From Rhodobacteraceae bacterium UBA6273 (GTDB lineage: Bacteria > Pseudomonadota > Alphaproteobacteria > Rhodobacterales > Rhodobacteraceae), in assembly GCA_002440625.1 (NCBI GenBank), contig DJUV01000007.1:1-9809 (forward strand): DNA of 9,809 nucleotides, given 5' to 3'. A model generated the notes under the pieces. The model was not told where the DNA came from and did no database searches. It saw only the letters and a program-made list of their open reading frames with translations. A program made the translations under genes and the position numbers. Shown here piece after piece: positions 5,914 through 9,809 of this stretch (position 1 is the first letter of the stretch; each line of letters begins with the position of its first letter).

Positions 5914-5937
5914 AGGTCGGGGTTCAGCCCGACTCTC
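5914..5937. repeat. REP-like palindromic element, copy 2
   Basis: GTCGGGGTTCAGCCCGAC (5916-5933) within a 24-bp match to copy 1. The single difference (G at 5927 against C at 5339) shortens the perfect stem to 6 bp with a 6-nt loop. It lies in the 206-bp intergenic region between the NTF2-like gene and the 3' end of the epimerase gene, an ordinary position for extragenic palindromes. Confidence 0.7.
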
Positions 5938-6039
5938 GAACGCAGAGCCGCAGCGGGATTGCGGGACGGCTTTCGCTCCGACGCTGCCCGTGGCGCCACC
6001 TGTTCCCGCTCGGGCGCGACCTTTTTCAAGAAAGCCCCC

Positions 6040-7017
6040 TCAGCCCCGCGCAAACCGCCATTCGGTGATCTGGCGGTAGGTCTCGCCAGGCCCGAGCGCG
6101 ACGGACGGAAAGCCCTTGTGGTTCGGGGCGTCGGGCCAGCCCTGCGCCTCGATGGCGACGCCCTCGCCGCCGGGATGGCCGGGTCGCGATGCCCCGCTGC
6201 CGTCGTAGACCTGCACCCCGGGCTCGGTCGTCGAAAGCGCCATCCGGACGCCCGAAGCGCCAGTCAGTTCCAGAACCGGGCGCAGCGCCACCCTGCCCCG
6301 CGACAGGCAGAAGCAGGTGTCGAGCGGCGGGTTGCCGGGTCCGGCGATGCGCCCTTCGCGGAAGTCGAAGGCGGTGCCGGTGACGGCAGCGATTTCGCCG
6401 GTCGGCAGGACGGCGGCGTCGGCGGGCAGGTAGTGATCGGCGGCGATCCGCAAGCGGTGCCCCTGCCAATTGGCGCTACCATCGAGATTCCAGTAGCTGT
6501 GATTGGCGACATTGAAGAGCGTCGGGCGGTCGGTTTCCGCCACGACCTCCATGCGCAGCGTGTCGGGGGCGGCAAGCGAATAGGTCACGCGCAGGGACCG
6601 GTTACCGGGAAAGCCGCCCTCGCCATCGGGCAGGCGGAGGCTGAGCGTCACATGGCCGGCCCCGGCTTCGGCAAGGCTCCAGACCTTCAGATGGGTTCCC
6701 GCCGGGCCGGAATGCAGGGCGTCGGGGTGTCCGGGCGCGGACTGGAACCGGTGCTCCAGCCCGGCAATCGGCGCGCGGCCATCGCTGAGCCGGTTGGCGA
6801 CCGGCGCGATCAGCGAGCCGTGAAAGCGCATCGGGCCTTCGTAATCGGCAAGGTTTTCCGAGCCGAGCGTCAGGCTGTGCGCGACGCCCGCAAGGCGGAC
6901 ATCCTGCAGGATCGCCCCGAGCGTCAGGATGCGGACGGTGAGCGCGCCCGAGGACAGGGTGACGGCCTGAACCCCCTGCCCCGCCGCCGTCGTGCCGAAT
7001 TCGCTGATCCCGGTCAT
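6040..7017 (-). CDS. Aldose 1-epimerase (mutarotase), GalM-type
   Basis: Enzyme of the galactose mutarotase superfamily (beta-sandwich), interconverting alpha and beta anomers of aldoses, 325 residues, near the usual length. Diagnostic regions are FHGSLIAPVANRLSDG (65-80; Asn75-Arg76 match the usual VANRI motif), LHSG (His102), LFNVANHSYWNLDG (167-180; His173 as likely acid) and VAIEAQGWPDAPNH (287-300; Glu290 as likely base). These match the catalytic His/His/Glu set of GalM. No signal peptide, so cytoplasmic. Sugar specificity cannot be read from sequence, so galM itself is not assigned. The start at 7017 is 3 nt after the stop of the PHP gene on the same strand, with GGAAATAGG just upstream, so the two are almost certainly co-translated. 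Confidence 0.9.
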   Translation of the reverse strand: MTGISEFGTTAAGQGVQAVTLSSGALTVRILTLGAILQDVRLAGVAHSLTLGSENLADYEGPMRFHGSLIAPVANRLSDGRAPIAGLEHRFQSAPGHPDALHSGPAGTHLKVWSLAEAGAGHVTLSLRLPDGEGGFPGNRSLRVTYSLAAPDTLRMEVVAETDRPTLFNVANHSYWNLDGSANWQGHRLRIAADHYLPADAAVLPTGEIAAVTGTAFDFREGRIAGPGNPPLDTCFCLSRGRVALRPVLELTGASGVRMALSTTEPGVQVYDGSGASRPGHPGGEGVAIEAQGWPDAPNHKGFPSVALGPGETYRQITEWRFARG

Positions 7018-7020
7018 GGC

Positions 7021-7938
7021 CTATTTCCACACCGGATTGGACCAGGCCCGCTTGCCGGCCCGGTCGACGACGGTGACGCGCAGCCAGGGCGACTTGCGGA
7101 AGCGTTCGAGCGGCAGGGAGGCGCGGGTCATGGAAAGGCCGTGGACGGCTTTCGCCGCCTGCCCGTGACCTTGCACGATGACCGAGACGGCGGCGGAACA
7201 TTCGACCTCGATGGTTTTCTCGGTCAACTCGACCCGGCGGATTTCCGGGCCTTGCGTCGAATAGTGGAGGCCCGCCTTCAGCGCCGCGACAAGGGCCTCG
7301 GGATCGTTTTCCTCGGCCTTGACCATGACCCAGCCGCCGAAATGATCGGGTTCGGAGAAATGCGCATCATCGGTGGCGACAAGGTTGATGCGACGGCCTT
7401 CGGAGAGGAGAAGGTCGTTGATGGCGAAGCCGTCGGCACGGTCGCAGCCGGCCCAGCAGCCGTGGTTATAGGTCTCAACCGCGTGGGCCGCCTCCACGGT
7501 GCGGGCGTCGGCGAGGGTCAGGCCCGACCACTGCGGATGTGCAATTGCAACAAAAGCACCGGCATTCCGCGCCCTCAGCGCCAGATCCGCTGCAGATTCC
7601 GAACCTTCGACCGGGCTGAAATGCGGCGCCTCAGGCGGGGCGAAATCATCCGGCAGGCCGACGGCGAGGATGTGCCAAAGCTCGCCGTTCGACTGTTTGC
7701 CGGTATGAAGCTCGGCGCCGATGATCGTGGTGAAATCGCGGGTGCGGAAGGCGCGGGTATCGGTCATCGGGTATTTGTAGAAACCGATGAAATGGTCGGT
7801 TAGTGCCATGAAATCATAGCCTTCGTCGCGGTAGCGGCGGCAGACCTCGGAGGGGTCAAGGACGCCATCGGAGTTGGTCGAATGGGTGTGGAGGTTGCCC
7901 CGCCAGAAACGTCCGGGGGCGGTGAATGCGTCGGTCAT
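7021..7938 (-). CDS. PHP-domain metallohydrolase, CehA/McbA-like
   Basis: A 305-residue protein of the PHP (polymerase and histidinol phosphatase) superfamily, metal-dependent phosphoesterases and related hydrolases. Metal-ligand motifs appear in order: NLHTHSTNSDG (15-25; His17, His19, Asp24), TDH (His49), GAELHT (Glu76), IAHPQW (His134), VETYNHG (Glu155) and ATDDAHF (Asp190/191, His193). The spacing and long middle region resemble the CehA/McbA-type group, whose members act as esterases or phosphatases; the actual substrate is unknown. Residues 230-305 look like a small beta-rich C-terminal extension. The start is the ATG at 7938, because GAGGG lies 7 nt upstream and WRGNLHTHS follows as in relatives; an in-frame ATG at 8004 would add 22 unconserved residues. 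It is first of two genes with the mutarotase and divergent from the Nudix gene. Confidence 0.85.
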   Translation of the reverse strand: MTDAFTAPGRFWRGNLHTHSTNSDGVLDPSEVCRRYRDEGYDFMALTDHFIGFYKYPMTDTRAFRTRDFTTIIGAELHTGKQSNGELWHILAVGLPDDFAPPEAPHFSPVEGSESAADLALRARNAGAFVAIAHPQWSGLTLADARTVEAAHAVETYNHGCWAGCDRADGFAINDLLLSEGRRINLVATDDAHFSEPDHFGGWVMVKAEENDPEALVAALKAGLHYSTQGPEIRRVELTEKTIEVECSAAVSVIVQGHGQAAKAVHGLSMTRASLPLERFRKSPWLRVTVVDRAGKRAWSNPVWK

Positions 7939-8066
7939 GCGAATCCCTCTTGGTCGGGGGCCAGCTTGCCCGAACAGGGCGTCGGCGCAAGGGAGCGGAC
8001 ACAATCGCCGCCGATCCGTTCAATTCTCCGGTAAATGCTGGAAAATTGGGGAGTTGGATGCTACTT

Positions 8067-8095
8067 TTGCCATAGTCCAGCGTTAGACTGGATAT
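8067..8095 (+). promoter_or_regulatory. Weak candidate promoter for the Nudix gene
   Basis: TTGCCA (8067-8072) with 17 nt to GGATAT (8090-8095), in the 199-bp divergent region between the PHP and Nudix start codons. Fit to consensus is modest. The divergent layout requires a promoter here, but its exact position is uncertain. Confidence 0.25.
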
Positions 8096-8106
8096 CATTG
8101 AGTGAA

Positions 8107-8125
8107 ACGGGCGAGTTTGGCCCGT
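8107..8125 (+). promoter_or_regulatory. Leader hairpin next to the Nudix ribosome binding site
   Basis: ACGGGC (8107-8112) and GCCCGT (8120-8125) form a perfect 6-bp stem with a 7-nt loop. It ends directly before GAGG (8126-8129), the Shine-Dalgarno used by the ATG at 8138. Its position could affect ribosome access or mRNA stability. The hairpin is visible; any regulatory role is inferred. Confidence 0.35.
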
Positions 8126-8137
8126 GAGGCAGCGGAC

Positions 8138-8614
8138 ATGAAGAAACTGGATATGGGTGCGCAAACGCCCCAGGAGACGGAATCCCAATACGCGGCGCTC
8201 TGCTTCCGGCGGACCGGAAAGAACGAGCATGAGGTGCTGCTCATCACCAGCCGGGACACCGGCCGATGGGTGATCCCGAAGGGCTGGCCGATGAAGGGCA
8301 AGAGCGGGTCGCAATGCGCGCTCCGCGAGGCTTTCGAGGAAGCGGGGGTCGAGGGGCTGCCCTGGCCGATGCCGATTGGGGTCTATGCCTATGACAAGGT
8401 GCTGACGGCGGGCGTGCAGCCCTGCATCGTCTCGGTCTATCCGGTCGAGGTTGACCGGATGCGCAACGAGTTTCCGGAGAAGGGCCAGCGCGAGCGGAAA
8501 TGGTTCAAGCCGAAGAAGGCGGCAGAGAAGGTCGACGAACCGGAACTGCGGTCGCTCATCAAATCCTTCGATCCGGGCAAGGCAGGCAAGGCGTTGGGGT
8601 CTTCGGACGCTTGA
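8138..8614 (+). CDS. Nudix hydrolase, diphosphoinositol/diadenosine polyphosphate type
   Basis: A 158-residue Nudix-fold protein, a family that cleaves nucleoside diphosphates linked to another group. It begins with a strand region ALCFRRTGKNEHEVLLITSR, then WVIPKGWPMKGKS and the Nudix box from Gly49 to Val71, ending REAFEEAGV (Arg63, Glu64, Glu67, Glu68, Gly70), so the metal-binding glutamates are intact. The first Glu of the consensus GX5EX7REUXEEXGU is Lys55 here, which I recall as normal for the alphaproteobacterial PKGWPMKGKS type. That group is often annotated as a diadenosine or diphosphoinositol polyphosphate hydrolase; the substrate is unproven. I chose ATG 8138 (GAGG at 8 nt) over GTG 8102, which lacks a good ribosome binding site and would add 12 residues. 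It leads a three-gene plus-strand run. Confidence 0.88.
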   Translation: MKKLDMGAQTPQETESQYAALCFRRTGKNEHEVLLITSRDTGRWVIPKGWPMKGKSGSQCALREAFEEAGVEGLPWPMPIGVYAYDKVLTAGVQPCIVSVYPVEVDRMRNEFPEKGQRERKWFKPKKAAEKVDEPELRSLIKSFDPGKAGKALGSSDA

Positions 8615-8667
8615 ATTCCGGCCTGCGGACGGCCAGATATGGTGAAGACCCAACCGGACCCACGGGC

Positions 8668-9087
8668 ATGATCCGCTATTCGCTGACCTGTTCTAAGAAG
8701 CACGACTTCGACAGCTGGTTCCAGTCTGCCGAAGCTTTCGACCGCTTGCTCGGCGCGGGGCTGGTGGCTTGTTCCGTCTGCGGGTCGGCGGAGGTCGAAA
8801 AGCTGCTGATGGCGCCCGCCGTCCGGCCCGCCCGCAGCGCGGCCACGACGCTTTCCACGCCGTCGAACCCGGTGGAGGAGGCCTTCGCCAAGATGCGCCG
8901 CGCGGTCGAGGAAAACTCAGAATACGTCGGCATGAACTTCGCCACCGAGGCGCGCGCCATGCATGACGGCGACATGCCGCACCGGTCGATCTACGGCGAG
9001 GCCAAGGCCGATGAGGCGCGGAGCCTGATCGAGGATGGCGTGCCGGTGGCGCCGCTGCCATTCATGCCCAGCCGGAAAACCAACTGA
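8668..9087 (+). CDS. DUF1178 family protein, zinc-ribbon-like N-terminus
   Basis: A 139-residue protein of the uncharacterised DUF1178 family. The N-terminus MIRYSLTCSKKHDFDSWFQS (1-20) and ACSVCGSAEVEKLLMAP (34-50) carry Cys8, His12, Cys35 and Cys38, a pattern suggesting a zinc-ribbon or rubredoxin-like knuckle. A variable Ala/Pro-rich linker follows (about 51-70), then the conserved C-terminal half with EYVGMNFATEARAMHDGD (85-102), RSIYGEAKADEARSLIEDGV and PLPFMPSRK. No function is known to me. The ATG at 8668 lines up with the family N-terminus, although its ribosome binding site is weak; the frame is open farther upstream, but that part overlaps the Nudix gene. It lies 53 bp after the Nudix gene and 18 bp before the SDR gene, consistent with one transcript. 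Confidence 0.9.
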   Translation: MIRYSLTCSKKHDFDSWFQSAEAFDRLLGAGLVACSVCGSAEVEKLLMAPAVRPARSAATTLSTPSNPVEEAFAKMRRAVEENSEYVGMNFATEARAMHDGDMPHRSIYGEAKADEARSLIEDGVPVAPLPFMPSRKTN

Positions 9088-9105
9088 ACTTTCAGGAGGC
9101 ACGGG

Positions 9106-9750
9106 ATGCAGGTGCTTGTCACCGGAGCCAACCGGGGGATCGGCGCGGCGCTTGTCGCGGCCTATCGGGCGCGCGGCGATGCGGCCATCGGGACGGCGCG
9201 GAGGCCCGGGGGCGGGCTTCTGCCGCTCGACGTGACCGATCCGGCTTCGGTTCGGGCGCTGGCGGCGGCGCTGACGGGGCGGCCGCTCGATCTTCTCGTC
9301 TGCAATGCCGGGGTCTATCTCGACAAGGGCCAGTCGCTTGAGAGCGGCTATCCGGCCGAGCTTTGGGCGGCGGGTTTCGCGGCCAATGTCACCGGGGTTT
9401 TCCTGACGGTTCAGGCGCTTTTGCCCAACCTTCGCGCCGCGAAGGGCAAGATCGCCATCATCTCTTCGGCGATGGCCTCGGATCAGCGCGCGCCGGGCGG
9501 CAGCTATGTCTACCGCGCGTCAAAGGCCGCCGCGCTGAACCTCGGGCGCAATCTTGCCGCCGACCTCAGCGGCGACGGCATCGCCGTCGGCATCTACCAC
9601 CCCGGCTGGGTCAAGACCGAGATGGGCGGAGGTGGGGCGGATATCGAGGTGGAAGCCTCGGCGGCGGGGCTGCTGGCGCGGTTCGACGCGCTCTCGCCTG
9701 CCACGACGGGCGCATTCGAGGACTGGCGGGGCAAGGCGCTGGCGTTCTGA
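9106..9750 (+). CDS. Short-chain dehydrogenase/reductase, sniffer-like
   Basis: NAD(P)-dependent oxidoreductase of the classical SDR family with a Rossmann fold, 214 residues (short for the family, as in C-factor/sniffer-type members). Motifs in order: TGANRGIG (6-13) for cofactor binding, LDVTD (41-45), NAG (67-69), Asn94, the ISSAMAS segment with the probable catalytic Ser (120-121), YRASK (Tyr136, Lys140) and PGWVKTEMGG (166-175). The wording SYVYRASKAAALN resembles the carbonyl-reductase sniffer-like subgroup. Arg10 after TGAN hints at NADP(H), but that is weak evidence. AGGAGG (9094-9099) sits 6 nt before the ATG. It is the last gene of the Nudix - DUF1178 run; the substrate cannot be deduced and the neighbours do not name one. 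Confidence 0.9.
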   Translation: MQVLVTGANRGIGAALVAAYRARGDAAIGTARRPGGGLLPLDVTDPASVRALAAALTGRPLDLLVCNAGVYLDKGQSLESGYPAELWAAGFAANVTGVFLTVQALLPNLRAAKGKIAIISSAMASDQRAPGGSYVYRASKAAALNLGRNLAADLSGDGIAVGIYHPGWVKTEMGGGGADIEVEASAAGLLARFDALSPATTGAFEDWRGKALAF

Positions 9751-9809
9751 AGCCGTTTGCCTTTCGCGTGAATGGCCGGGTGGAACAGAGGGCCGCGCCT
9801 GACCCGAGG

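Noticed and set aside
5995..6026. Intrinsic terminator at the CTTTTTC run past the NTF2-like gene
   Set aside because: The T-run at 6021-6026 is not directly preceded by a stable stem; only a 5-bp pairing with a long loop can be drawn.
5737..7803. A 688-codon open frame on the plus strand across the mutarotase and PHP genes
   Set aside because: It is antisense to two well-recognised enzymes on the minus strand, begins inside the NTF2-like gene, and its translation is low-complexity Arg/Gly/Ala with no family resemblance. Long shadow frames are expected at this GC content.
8102..8137. GTG at 8102 as the start of the Nudix gene
   Set aside because: It has no good Shine-Dalgarno and its codons run through a leader hairpin, while ATG 8138 has GAGG at 8 nt.
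1..9809. tRNA, rRNA, CRISPR array, insertion sequence, toxin-antitoxin or defence genes
   Set aside because: I looked on both strands for tRNA T-arm patterns, regularly spaced repeats, terminal inverted repeats with a transposase and typical defence motifs, and saw none.
9751..9809. A possible new gene beginning near GTG 9769 or ATG 9773
   Set aside because: Only about a dozen codons are visible, with no convincing ribosome binding site or recognisable N-terminus.

Overview
The window is GC-rich, densely packed bacterial chromosome and most likely comes from an alphaproteobacterium of the Rhodobacterales (Rhodobacteraceae-like). This rests on the hisD / UPF0262 / low-molecular-weight phosphatase trio, infA nearby, a PuuD-type urate hydroxylase fused to cytochrome c, and an alphaproteobacterial-type Nudix protein followed by DUF1178. 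I see no plasmid, phage, transposase or CRISPR signature. Genus cannot be set from this sequence alone.

Layout. Bases 1-187 (minus) hold the N-terminal 62 codons of infA (IF-1), cut by the window edge. A gap of about 530 bp follows. It has no convincing gene, but carries an infA promoter candidate, a hairpin at the predicted mRNA 5' end, other perfect hairpins and a strong G-quadruplex motif. Next comes puuD (minus, urate hydroxylase), divergent from a LysR-type regulator (plus); their shared 117-bp promoter region contains a perfect 8-bp inverted repeat that could be an operator. Downstream on the plus strand lies a tight set, hisD - UPF0262 - LMW protein-tyrosine-phosphatase-like gene. The last two genes start at TTG codons 3 and 2 nt after the preceding stops. 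A palindromic REP-like element follows the phosphatase stop, then an NTF2/SnoaL-like gene, then a second near-identical copy of the palindrome.

The right half has a minus-strand pair, a CehA/McbA-like PHP-domain metallohydrolase followed 3 nt later by an aldose 1-epimerase. Divergent from it is a plus-strand run of Nudix hydrolase, DUF1178 zinc-ribbon-like protein and a sniffer-type short-chain dehydrogenase. The last 59 bases hold no gene I can support.

How the parts relate. Most genes are ordinary chromosomal metabolism: histidine biosynthesis, urate catabolism, sugar anomer interconversion and nucleotide clean-up. The most informative signal is architectural. From memory of alphaproteobacterial genomes, hisD - UPF0262 - phosphatase is normally followed directly by infA. 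Here infA is about 5 kb away and points the other way, and inverting the segment between about 190 and about 5330 would restore that order. One proposed junction coincides with the REP-like palindrome and the other lies in the gene-free gap. I do not find a defence system or other clearly new multi-gene system; the candidates worth a second look are the junctions, the palindromic elements, the puuD operator and the PHP-mutarotase pair.
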